DNA of 64,000 nt from Agelaius tricolor. Its lineage: Eukaryota > Chordata > Aves > Passeriformes > Icteridae. Below the pieces are notes generated by a model. It had not been told where the DNA came from. It worked only from the letters and a program-made list of their open reading frames with translations, and made no database searches. The translations under genes were made by a program, and so were the position numbers. Of the stretch, positions 1 through 7,231 are shown piece after piece (position 1 is the first letter of the stretch; each line of letters starts with the position of its first letter). The DNA lies in the NCBI GenBank assembly GCA_023055355.1, contig JALJCS010000034.1, positions 634,001 to 698,000 on the forward strand, written 5' to 3'.

Positions 1-170
1 GAGAGTAATTTTCAAATATAAGCTTAGCAAAGTCTGAATTGACTTGTCCAGAGAGAAAACCTACAAGTGAACACCTACACCTGCCTCAAGAGACCTAACA
101 AGCCCCTGGCAGCCACCGGCATCAAAGCGCAGTGGATGTTTCTAATCCAGGGGAAGGAGAACAATGTCAC

Positions 171-292
171 CTTTTGTTCTCTCCAGTTTGTTTCCTCTGC
201 AGTCACATTTGCTCCTTATGATTTTTACAGTCTCTGTATCTTCTCGGGCAGCGCTGAGTCTGACGACCGGGATACGAGAGTCCTTCCCTGCC
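171..292 (-). pseudogene. orphan GARNL3-like CNH-domain exon
   Basis: This 122-nt segment has a pyrimidine-rich acceptor (CTCTCCGTAG) and a weaker AAAAG|GTGACA donor. It reads AGKDSRIPVVRLSAAR and later SKCDCRGNKLERTKG. The ending (S/K).DC(R).NKLE(K/R)TKG and the start GKD(A/S)R(L/I) match the CNH region of GARNL3 as I remember it, with equal spacing between the two blocks. In an intact gene about ten exons separate it from the Rap/Ran-GAP exon at 1179-1104, yet fewer than 900 bp do so here. Its phase (enters after two codon bases) does not fit the one-base phase left by the 1179-1104 or 889-851 exons. It is cut off from the frame, whether by deletion or by mis-assembly. Confidence 0.55.
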
Positions 293-850
293 CTACGGAG
301 AGAACCAGGAAAAAAAGTTAAAAAAAGAACAGGGCAGTTTGAAGTTAATACTTCCGACGAGAAGCAGCACCCGACAAACAGAGCAACGGTGAACAAAGCG
401 TGACACCTCCCTGGGGACAGAAGACTGACAAACTCTCCGGGATTTACAATTCCAGTAACCAAGCCCTTCAGCACAGCAGCCAAGTGTCCCATTAGGTGGT
501 GCTGCACCAAGGAATGATCCCAGAGGTTCCAAAGAGTGAAATGCACGTTATTGTCCAAAGACGTCAAGCACGTTATTGTCCAAAGACGTCAAATCTTGCA
601 AAATAACAAAACTACAATAGATCTAAACTACAGGGCAAGAGTACAAGTGTTAGCTTGTGGAGCTGGAACCATCCAGGTGAGCAACTGCTAACTGGATCCT
701 CAACAGACTTTGAGGAACCCTTCAGGATACAGAAGGGTTTTCCCCAGAAATTGCACAGGCCGAGTTTTGATAGAAGTGCACTTGCCAGATGCTCAGAAAC
801 GTCACCCATCCTCCTCCGGGTGTCCTGAGAGAGCTGCGAATGGCTCTCAC
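293..850. other. intron-like remnant between GARNL3-like pieces
   Basis: No recognisable exon lies here on either strand. I looked for the rest of the Rap/Ran-GAP domain, such as HIGND-like or MFHVST-like peptides, and found none. It holds a perfect 25-bp tandem duplication at 543-592. It is the likely site of the internal deletion. Confidence 0.5.
543..592. repeat. perfect 25-bp tandem duplication
   Basis: The unit starting gcacgttattgtccaaag and ending acgtcaa occurs twice without a break (543-567 and 568-592). Both copies are identical, so it is recent. Each holds a GACGTCA half-palindrome resembling a CRE. Confidence 0.9.
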
Positions 851-889
851 CTGGTTTGAGCTGGTTCTGTAAGGGCTCAGGGTGAATTT
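851..889 (-). pseudogene. degraded GARNL3-like exon without acceptor
   Basis: A 39-nt stretch before a GTGAGA donor translates as EIHPEPLQNQLKPG, using the base carried over from the previous exon. GARNL3 as I recall it has EIGSEPFQKFLNLLG here. Seven or eight positions agree and one codon is missing. The bases just upstream on the minus strand are CATCTGGTG, so the required AG acceptor is absent. The nearest AG, 17 nt further upstream, would put the segment in another frame. This looks like an exon lost to mutation. The similarity is short and could be chance. Confidence 0.4.
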
Positions 890-1103
890 CACCAGATGCA
901 ACCAAACTGGGCAACACCCAGTGGGACAGAAGGAACCCAAAGCTTGTTTTACCCAAAGCTTGGGTAAGCAGAGCTCCAGCAAATACTGAGGAAACGATCA
1001 GAACAGGGTAACAAATAATAAACGTACCTTTTTTTTTTTAACTTGCCTTTTTTTTTTTTTTTTCAGATGAGCAAAACAATTAAGGAGAAGATGAAAACCT
1101 CAC

Positions 1104-1179
1104 CATGACTGAACATTTCATCACCTGTAAGCTGACCATCCTTAGCATAGAGGACTCCAAATTTAAAATTCACCGATCC
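1104..1179 (-). CDS. GARNL3-like exon, start of the catalytic Rap/Ran-GAP fold
   Basis: This 76-nt exon has a TTTATTTTCCAG acceptor and a CATG|GTGAGG donor. It encodes GSVNFKFGVLYAKDGQL followed by TGDEMFSH and one base of the next codon. FKFGV(L/I)Y..(D/F)GQ.(T/S)..E(M/L)FS is the hallmark of Rap GTPase-activating domains (RAP1GAP, GARNL3, SIPA1 relatives), and the GARNL3 version is closest. It is the best conserved piece of the copy, with about three changes against remembered human GARNL3. The family then continues with NEIGSEPFQ, but the next segment here is degraded (889-851). Confidence 0.75.
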
Positions 1180-1536
1180 CTGGAAAATAAAACCAAATAT
1201 TATTTGGTGAACAGTCAAACAGAAGACATAAAAATTTGTTTCCTCTAATCTTTGCCTACATCCTACACGTTAGAACATACATTTTATACCATCTCCTACT
1301 ACACAATAATTTACCTTTAAACTTTGATAGTATAGCATAAAATCATTAACTTAGATGGGTGATCAATTATTATTAAGTTGGTGCTTCAAGTTATTTTTGC
1401 TGTCAGGTTCCAAAAAACATGACTTCTTTTTACTGTAACGAGCAATTGATTTAGAAGTCATCAAAAGCCCATCCAAATACAAAGCCGTATTCACCGGACG
1501 GGTCTGTGAGCAAGAAGTAGTCAGGCTTGTACTCAC

Positions 1537-1563
1537 CTCTTGCCCTTCAAGAACCAATAAATC
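1537..1563 (-). CDS. GARNL3-like 27-nt microexon (DLLVLEGQE)
   Basis: Exactly nine codons, DLLVLEGQE, lie between a TTTTTGTTGACAG acceptor and a strong GTGAGT donor. In GARNL3 as I recall it the same place reads DLLVLEEQE, so one residue differs. Phase is 0 at both ends, so skipping it would keep the frame. Its small size and strict conservation make it good evidence that this is a genuine genomic copy with introns and not a processed retrocopy. Confidence 0.7.
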
Positions 1564-1818
1564 CTGTCAACAAAAACAGCATCTTTAGCCCCCTCCTATT
1601 AAAGATTCTACAAGGATGATGGTTTTATTGGTGTTTAGAAGTTTGGATTTGAAATGGCAAGATCAATGGATAAAGAGACAGTTTAAGTAGTATTAGATTC
1701 TTATTCTTATTCTTATTAGCTACTGGAAGAAACAAACCAGTAGGATCTATACTTAATTACTTCTATTTCCAGGAAATCATAAAGAAAAAGAACCAAACCA
1801 AAAAAAGTCACTTCCTAC

Positions 1819-1882
1819 CTTTTGTATCTCAGGATGAAAAATGTCTCTTGGGCTCTTCTCCAGTTTCTCCAGACTCCTGGCA
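1819..1882 (-). CDS. GARNL3-like exon with DIFHPEIQK motif
   Basis: This 64-nt exon has a TTTGCATTTCAG acceptor and an AAAAG|GTAGGA donor. Joined to the previous exon it reads SARSLEKLEKSPRDIFHPEI then QK. The tail, (D/E)IFHPEIQK, is the conserved approach to the catalytic Rap/Ran-GAP core of GARNL3, corresponding to the segment before FKFGV in RAP1GAP. It ends on a codon boundary, which fits the next exon. Both splice sites look functional. Confidence 0.7.
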
Positions 1883-2501
1883 CTGAAATGCAAATGAACG
1901 AGTGCTTTATAGGAGGGCAAGTGCACATTCCAACCCCGAACCCCCAACCGATGGCAGTTACAGCGCTTACAAAATGAATCCTTCCCAGAGCCTCTGGGAA
2001 ATGGAACGGTTTGTGCAACTGCCATTTCTTCCCCAAAATACTGACTCCCAACACTTCCTAAACTGAGTTTGCATTTTAAAAACAGAAATTAGGGAGACTC
2101 AGGGTGGAGATCAGGTTGAAATTGATTTCCTTCTAAAGCACAGGGGCTCTGTTCCATCACCCTTCACTTTGGCTCCACACGGAATCACAGGGAGCATTTT
2201 AGGAGGGCTCAAGAACCAATTCTATTTCTCTCTTTTTCTAGTTCTCTCTCTTCCTAAATAATTCAAGGCAAGTCAAATGAAAAAGGACAAGTTCAGCAGC
2301 AAATTCACACTTTTTCCCTTTGACTGCTCAAGAACAGGCTTTAAAACCACTTCTTGCTGCCTTCAACGATTAAGACTTGCAAAACAGTTTCGCAAGTTTG
2401 ATAGGTTTATCATAAAAACCACAGAACGCAAGCTCTGAATGACAGGAAAAGGTACACAGGCAAATATCTCAGCTGATGGTGGCTTATTTGCAAACACAGA
2501 C

Positions 2502-2566
2502 CTTAACGGAGATTGCACGGAGAATGTTTCAGTGGGACTCGAAGGGAAAAATATTTTCTGAGTACC
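2502..2566 (-). CDS. GARNL3-like exon, upstream part of the Rap/Ran-GAP region
   Basis: This 65-nt exon has a TTGTTTACAG acceptor and an AAG|GTCTGT donor. It reads GTQKIFFPSSPTETF followed by SVQSPL plus two bases of a serine codon, completed by the first base of the next exon. The start GTQKI and the total of 21 codons match the human GARNL3 segment as I recall it, with roughly half of the residues changed in the middle. No stop and no frameshift. It lies just before the catalytic Rap/Ran-GAP fold. Confidence 0.6.
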
Positions 2567-2708
2567 CTGTAAACAAGAAAAGCTAGGATATATTACAGGA
2601 CATACCCACGTGTTCTGCATATTCAAATAGGATTATCAATAAAAACATTTAAGAAGGAAGAAAACCAAGGTAATTTTACTCAGCTATATTTACTGCCGAT
2701 TTAGAGGG

Positions 2709-2730
2709 AAAAAAAAAAAAAAAAAAAAAA
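2709..2730. repeat. A22 homopolymer
   Basis: Twenty-two consecutive A on the plus strand, reading as a T run in the intron between the candidate 2886-2846 exon and the 2566-2502 exon. Confidence 0.95.
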
Positions 2731-2845
2731 GTGAACCAGAAACGCCTACAGTAGAACTTTAAAACAATTGCTTGGATAAAAGCAGCTCATGGAACGTGAA
2801 GTAGAAAAAAAGCGAAACCAGTATCAGACCTGCCTATTTTCTTAC

Positions 2846-2886
2846 CATTGCACAAGAAAATCCGACAAGCGGTAGAAAGTCACTGC
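2846..2886 (-). CDS. possible 41-nt internal exon of the GARNL3-like copy
   Basis: A minus-strand TTTTAG acceptor and a strong GTAAGA donor bound 41 nt. Entered with one base from the 3112-3067 exon, it reads SDFLPLVGFSCAM and ends on a codon boundary, which is the phase the next exon (2566-2502) requires. I do not recognise the peptide. A run of 22 T on the minus strand (2730-2709) lies in the following intron. Support comes only from splice signals and phase. Confidence 0.25.
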
Positions 2887-3066
2887 CTAAAACCGATCCT
2901 AGGATGTAACCGAGAACAATGGAGGCATTTGCTAATCTAAACGGAAACCTTTTCCGGACCCTAGTGTCAAATCACACGTTTTGTCTCTCAGCAGCTCGAG
3001 GCTGGAGAGCATTTCCCCTGGTGTCGGGAGGGCAGGGGCACAAGGGGCTGAGTTTGCCGATCGCAC

Positions 3067-3112
3067 CTGTGCCATCAGAAGGATCCTGCCCGGCGCTCCT
3101 TGCGCTCGCCAT
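3067..3112 (-). CDS. possible first coding exon of the GARNL3-like copy
   Basis: At the gene-side edge of the CpG island a minus-strand ATG (3112-3110) has A at -3 and G at +4, a good Kozak context. It opens MASARSAGQDPSDGT and reaches a donor (ACAG|GTGCGA) after 46 nt, leaving one base of the next codon. The candidate exon at 2886-2846 needs exactly this phase. I see no similarity to the normal GARNL3 N-terminus, so this would be a new start. It rests only on splice signals, phase and position, and may be chance. Confidence 0.25.
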
Positions 3113-3199
3113 TCTCCGGGCCATCGCTGTGTTTTACTGCTCAGCGATGCCGCTCCATCCGTTTGCGTGGAAGGAAGAGCCACGAGCACTGAGGCACTC

Positions 3200-3870
3200 A
3201 GCAGCCGTGTCATGCCAGCGATGTCGAGCGCTCTCTGCTCGCAAGGCTGAGCCCGCCGCGGAGCCGCCTCCGCAGCCGCTCGTCCGCCCCCGCCCGCAGC
3301 AGCGGCAGCGGCCCGAGGGAGACGGCTGCAGCTCGGCGGCTCCCGCGCCTCCGCCAGCCCGAGGGCAGCCGCCGCACAGTGACCGCGGCAGCGCCCGGCG
3401 CCGCTCGCCCGGGGCGGCTCCTGCAGCTCCCGGCCCGCGGCAGCAAAGCACCGCCCGGCGCTCCGCCATCGGCGGGCGGCAGCGCGCCCCGCCCGAGCTC
3501 AGCCCCCGCCACCGGGACCGCTGAGCGAGGCCGAGGCGCCGGGCGGACGCCCCTTCCGCGCCGCTCGGCTCCGTGCGGGCGGCCGGACGGAGGCTTCGCC
3601 CCTCCAGCGTCGCTGCCGCGGCTCCGTCCCGCGTGGGACAGGCGCCGGGAGCTCCCCGCGCCCAGCCCGCTCCCCCGGCACGCGGCCGCCTCGGCCCGCC
3701 AGCCACTCCTACGGCGCGTCGGCTGTTGCGTCAGACGCCGCGCTTTACGGCCGCAGGGCCTGCCGGGAGTTGTAGTCTCGGACTGACAGCCACCGCTCCG
3801 TTCTCCGCCACCGGGAGCTGCGCTCCCGCCAGGGGATCAAACGGCTCCTTCGCTCCTGGGCGCGGAAGCA
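3200..3870. promoter_or_regulatory. CpG-island promoter 1
   Basis: This block is dense in CpG and GC, in sharp contrast to the AT-rich DNA on either side. It has GC boxes at 3284-3297 and 3483-3495, a TGCGTCAG CRE-like element at 3727-3734, and a ZNF143/STAF-type site at 3756-3777. No TATA box is evident, as is usual for CpG-island promoters. The GARNL3-like exons begin just to its left on the minus strand, so leftward transcription is the simplest reading. Initiation in both directions is possible. Open frames of 100-390 codons across it have the Pro/Arg/Ala-rich make-up of GC-rich noncoding DNA, and I do not call them genes. Confidence 0.8.
3756..3777 (-). promoter_or_regulatory. ZNF143/STAF binding site (ACTACAA-type)
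   Basis: On the minus strand this reads GACTACAACTCCCGGCAGG, matching the extended vertebrate promoter motif ACTACAAnTCCCAGnATGC bound by ZNF143 in all but a couple of positions. Such sites lie close to the start site of CpG-island promoters and of bidirectional genes, which supports promoter 1 being genuine. Confidence 0.75.
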
Positions 3871-3897
3871 CCTTAGGCAGCACCGCCCCTCCCGAAT

Positions 3898-4698
3898 GTC
3901 CTTTCTTTTCCACTCCAACTCTTTTTTCTTTTTTTCACTCTGTTTTTCACCCCCTTTTCCACTTTGGCTCTTTCTTTTTCACTCTCACCCTTTTCCTTTT
4001 TCATTTTTTTTCTTCCTTTCTCTTCCTTCTTTTTTTTTTTCCTCCTTTCCTTTTCCCTTTTCTTTTGCTCTCTCTCTCTCTCTTTCTGTCTCTGTCTCTT
4101 TCTCTCGCTCTCTTTCTGTCTCTTTCTGTCTCTCTTTATTTCTCTCTCTCTTTCTTTCTTTCTCTCGCTCTCTCTCTGTCTCTCTCTTTCTTTCTCTCGC
4201 TCTCTTTCTGTCTGTCTCTCTATTTCTTTCTCTCTCCCTCTCTTTCTTTCTTAGTCTCACTCTCTTTCTGTCTCTCTTTATTTCTTTCTCTCTTTCTTTC
4301 TTTCTCTCGCTCTCTCTCTGTCTCTCTCTTTCTTTCTCTCGCTCTCTTTCTGTCTCTCTATTTCTTTCTCTCTCCCTCTCTTTCTTTCTTAGTCTCACTC
4401 TTTCTGTCTCTCTATTTCTTTCTCTCTCTCTCTTTCTTTCTTTCTCTCTCTCTCTCTTTCTCTCTCTCTCTTTCTTTCTCTCGCTCTTTCTCTCTCTCTC
4501 TATTTCTTTCTCTCTCTCTTTCTTTCTTTCTCTCACTCTCTTTCTGTCTCCCTTTCTCTATTTCTTTCTGTCTCTCTTTCTTTCTTTCTCTCTCTTTCTT
4601 TCTGTCTCTCTCTTTTTCTTTCTGTCTCTCTCTCTTTCTCTCTGTCTCTCTTTCTTTCTTTCTTTCTCTCTTTAATTCTTTCTCTCTTTCTTTCCCTG
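3898..4698. repeat. polypyrimidine (CT/CTTT) tract, about 0.8 kb
   Basis: Almost uninterrupted C and T on the plus strand, first irregular (to about 4060) and then (CT)n and (CTTT)n with GTCT and CGCT variants. A longer internal duplication exists: the block ending in TTAGTCTCAC occurs at about 4251 and again at about 4389, an offset of 138 bp. Purine/pyrimidine mirror tracts of this type can adopt triplex (H-DNA). The Ser/Leu/Phe-rich frames on one strand and Arg/Glu-rich frames on the other are translation artefacts. Confidence 0.9.
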
Positions 4699-4910
4699 AA
4701 TTTCTAATCTTGGCTTTCCATTCTAGTTTTAAAATGAAAAAGCAGCAGTAGAAACGTTCAGGCTACCGGGGAGTGCAAAAAACCCCCAAAGGGTAATGAT
4801 TTTAGGAAAACTATTTCCTCCATGGGAGCCTGAAATTTTCTACAGCTGCAGGTGACATAGAGCTTTTATTTCTTCTTCTAGATAGTTTATACTTTATACT
4901 CTATTTATAC
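4699..4910. other. unique spacer between repeat blocks
   Basis: About 200 bp of ordinary, moderately AT-rich sequence between the polypyrimidine tract and the 38-bp array. No gene, splice pair or motif stands out. Confidence 0.6.
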
Positions 4911-5140
4911 AGCGCCCCCTGCCGTCTGCAGCGGGGCGCTGCAGCCACAGCGCCCTTTGCCGTCTGCTTTGGCTCACTACAGGCACAGCGCCCCCTGCCG
5001 TCTGCATGGGCGCACTGCAGACACAGCGCCCCCTGCTGTCGGATTTGGCGCACTGCAGACACAGCGCCCCCTGCCGTCTGCATCGGCGAACTGCAGGCAC
5101 AGCGCCCCCTGCCGTCTACATCGGCGAACTGCAGGCAGAG
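4911..5140. repeat. 38-bp minisatellite with CTCF-like cores
   Basis: Six units start at 4911, 4949, 4987, 5025, 5063 and 5101, spaced at exactly 38 bp, with a partial seventh at 5139. Each begins agcgccccctgccgtctg, followed by a variable middle and ctgcaggca. On the minus strand the first half gives a GCAGGGGGCGCT-type core, close to the CTCF consensus CCASYAGRKGGCRS. The 5025 unit (ACAGCAGGGGGCGC) agrees at 13 of 14 positions, while the others agree at about 12. The 4949 unit is decayed (ccctttg). Confidence 0.9.
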
Positions 5141-5205
5141 TGCCGCGTAATGACGTCAGCCCGTCGACACGGCACCCCGCCCCGGACACGCCCACTCGGG
5201 CGGCC

Positions 5206-5254
5206 GTCGCCATCTTGTACGGCATTCCGCGACGGCCACGGCGCTGCCATGTTG
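5206..5254 (-). promoter_or_regulatory. pair of YY1-like motifs
   Basis: Two diverged copies of a GCCATCTTGTACGGCA-type segment lie at 5206-5217 and 5243-5254 (the second has ATGTTG). On the minus strand they read CAAGATGGCGAC and CAACATGGCAGC, resembling the YY1 site AAGATGGCGGC. They sit between the 38-bp and 28-bp arrays, and their TACGGCA tail is shared with the 28-bp units. Confidence 0.45.
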
Positions 5255-5317
5255 TACGGCACCCCGTGTCGGCCAGGGCGCCGCCAGCCTGTACGGCACA
5301 ATTTTATGGCAGTCGCG

Positions 5318-5905
5318 CCTTACGGCAGTTTTACGGCATTGGCGCTTTACGACACCTTTTACGACAGTCTAGCTTTACGACACATTTTGCGACAGTCGGG
5401 CTTTACGGCACCTTTTGCGACAATCACGGTTTACGGCGCCTTTTGCGACAGTCGCCATTTACGGCACCTTTTGCTACAGTCGCGCTTTACGACACCTTTT
5501 ACGACAGTCGCGCTCTACGGCACCTTTTGCGACAGTCGCGCTTTACGGCACCTTTTGCGACAGTCGCGCTTTACGGCGCCTTTTGCGACAGTCGCGCTTT
5601 ACGGCGCCTTTTGCGACAGTCGCGCTTTACGGCACCTTTTGCGACAGTCGCGCTTTACGACACCTTTTACGACAGTCGCGCTTTACGCCGCCTTTTGCGA
5701 CAGTCGCGCTTTACGGCGCCTTTTGCGACAGTCGCGCTTTACGCCGCCTTTTGCGACAGTCGCCCTTTACGGCACCTTTTGCGACAGTCGCGCTTTACGA
5801 CACCTTTTACGACAGTCGCGCTTTACGACACCTTTTACGACAGTCGCGCTTTACGGTACCTTTTGCGACAGTCGCGATTTACGGCAGTTTTACGACAGTC
5901 GTGCA
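5318..5905. repeat. 28-bp CpG-rich minisatellite, about 20 units
   Basis: CTTTACG recurs every 28 bp from 5345 to 5877. The common unit is tcgcgctttacggcacc followed by ttttgcgacag, with four CpGs. Degenerate units extend the array on both sides. Because 28 is not a multiple of three, each plus-strand frame reads the same 28-residue repeat, giving open frames of 218-348 codons that are artefacts unless expression is shown. The unit closely resembles promoter-1 sequence at 3725-3751 (see findings). Confidence 0.95.
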
Positions 5906-7231
5906 TTACGGCATTACCCTTTATGGAACTTTTATGGTACTTTACAGCACTTTACGGTTTTTATTTTGTTTTTCATTTATTTTTAATTTATTTTATTTTT
6001 TAAATTTTATTATTTACTTAATGTTTATTTTTAATTTTTCTAATTTTAAAGCTTTTTATTTTAGTTTTTAAATTTTATTTACTTATTATTTTTCTATTTT
6101 TCTATTTTTAAAGCTTTTATTTTATTTTTCTAATTCTAGTTATTTACTTATTATTTTTAATTTTTCTGTTTCTAAGCTTTTTATTTAATTTTTTAAATTT
6201 TATTTTTATTTAATTTTTAATTTTTCTATTTTTAAAGCATTTATTTATTTTTAATTTAATTTTTATTTTTAATTTTTCTATTTTTAGAGCTTTAATTTTA
6301 TTTTTTAATTTTATTTTTTATTTTTCTATTTTTAAAGCTTTTATTTCATTTTTCTAATTTTATTTTTTATTTACTTTTTATTTTTAATTTTTCTATTTAT
6401 AAAGCATTTAGTTTATATTTTATTTTTTATTAAATTTTTATTTTTAATTTTTCTATTTTTGTAGGTTTTTTTTTTTAATTTAGTGCTGCCCAGACCAACT
6501 CAAGCTGGTGATTGTGGTAGTGTTTGAGGGTCTTGCATTACGGCACTACCTTTTATGGAACTCTTACAGCACTTTACAGGTTTCATTTTGTTTTTCATTT
6601 ATTTTAAATAAATTTTGCTTTTAAAATTTTATTTAATTTTAACTTTTATTTTTAAAGCATTTTTATTTTATTTTTTAAATTTTATTTTTTATTTACTTCT
6701 TATTTTTAATTTTTCTATTTTTAAAGCTTTTTATTTTTTAATTTTATTTTTTATTTAAGTTTTTTCTATTTTTAAAGCATTTTTTATTTTTATTTTTTAT
6801 TTTTTATTTTTTTATTTTTAGAGCTTTTATTTTTTATTATTTTTTATTTTTCTATTTTTTAAGCTTATTTTATTTTTCTAATTTTATTTTTAATTTTTAT
6901 TTTCAATTTTTCTATTTTTAAAGCTTTTATTTTTTTATTTTATTTTTTATTAAATTTTTATTTTTAATTTTTCTATTTTTAAAGGTTTTTATTTTTTTTT
7001 AATTTAGTGCTGCCCAGACCAACTCAAGCTGGTGATTGTGGTGGTGTTTGAGGGTCTTGCAATACAGCACTACCTTTTATGGAACTCTTACAGCCCTTTA
7101 CAGTTTTTACTTTGTTTTTAATTTATTTTAAATTAATTTTGTTTTTTTTTAAATTTAATTTAATTTTTATTTTTAATTTTTTTATTTTTAAAGCATTTTA
7201 TTAAATTTTATTTGGTGCTGCCCAAACCTGC
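5906..7231. repeat. AT-rich satellite with 524-bp higher-order repeat
   Basis: This is T-rich on the plus strand, built from loose units of about 60 bp ending ctatttttaaagctttt. A complex segment beginning tagtgctgcccagacc and running through gattgtggtggtgtttgagg to ttttatggaactcttacagc occurs at 6481 and again at 7005, an offset of 524 bp. A shortened start recurs near 7213. The acggcactacctttta portion echoes the preceding 28-bp array. No coding potential. Confidence 0.85.

Larger units (their letters stand above)
171..3112 (-). pseudogene. GARNL3-like gene copy, partial and internally deleted (overall span)
   Basis: Short minus-strand exons with GT/AG borders encode peptides that line up, in order, with the Rap/Ran-GAP and CNH regions of GARNL3, a presumed GTPase-activating protein for Rap-type small GTPases in the cytoplasm. 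Seen: exons at 2566-2502, 1882-1819, 1563-1537 and 1179-1104 join in frame without stops. A fifth segment (889-851) resembles the next exon but lacks an AG acceptor. A CNH-domain exon stands at 292-171. Missing: everything between, including the helix with the HIGND-type motif that carries the catalytic Asn in RapGAPs. Substitutions against remembered human GARNL3 are frequent (about 9 of 21 residues in the 2566-2502 exon), more than I would expect for a bird orthologue. It could be a decayed duplicate, a shortened new gene, or an assembly deletion in the true gene. The surrounding AT-rich desert argues against the gene-dense neighbourhood GARNL3 normally has. Confidence 0.6.

Noticed and set aside
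1..3112. Processed retrocopy of GARNL3
   Set aside because: Exons are separated by introns with intact GT/AG signals, and no poly(A) tail lies in the right place.
3134..3706. 190-codon minus-strand Arg/Ala/Gly-rich frame in CpG island 1
   Set aside because: Typical open frame of GC-rich noncoding DNA. Overlaps the promoter core and is unrelated to GARNL3.
3573..4751. 392-codon plus-strand frame over promoter 1 and the polypyrimidine tract
   Set aside because: First part is GC-rich promoter translation (Pro/Arg/Ala), the rest is Ser/Leu/Phe from CT repeats. No start context, domain or conservation signal.
4957..6003. 348-codon plus-strand frame
   Set aside because: Produced by the 38-bp and 28-bp arrays. 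Equivalent frames exist in the other two registers.
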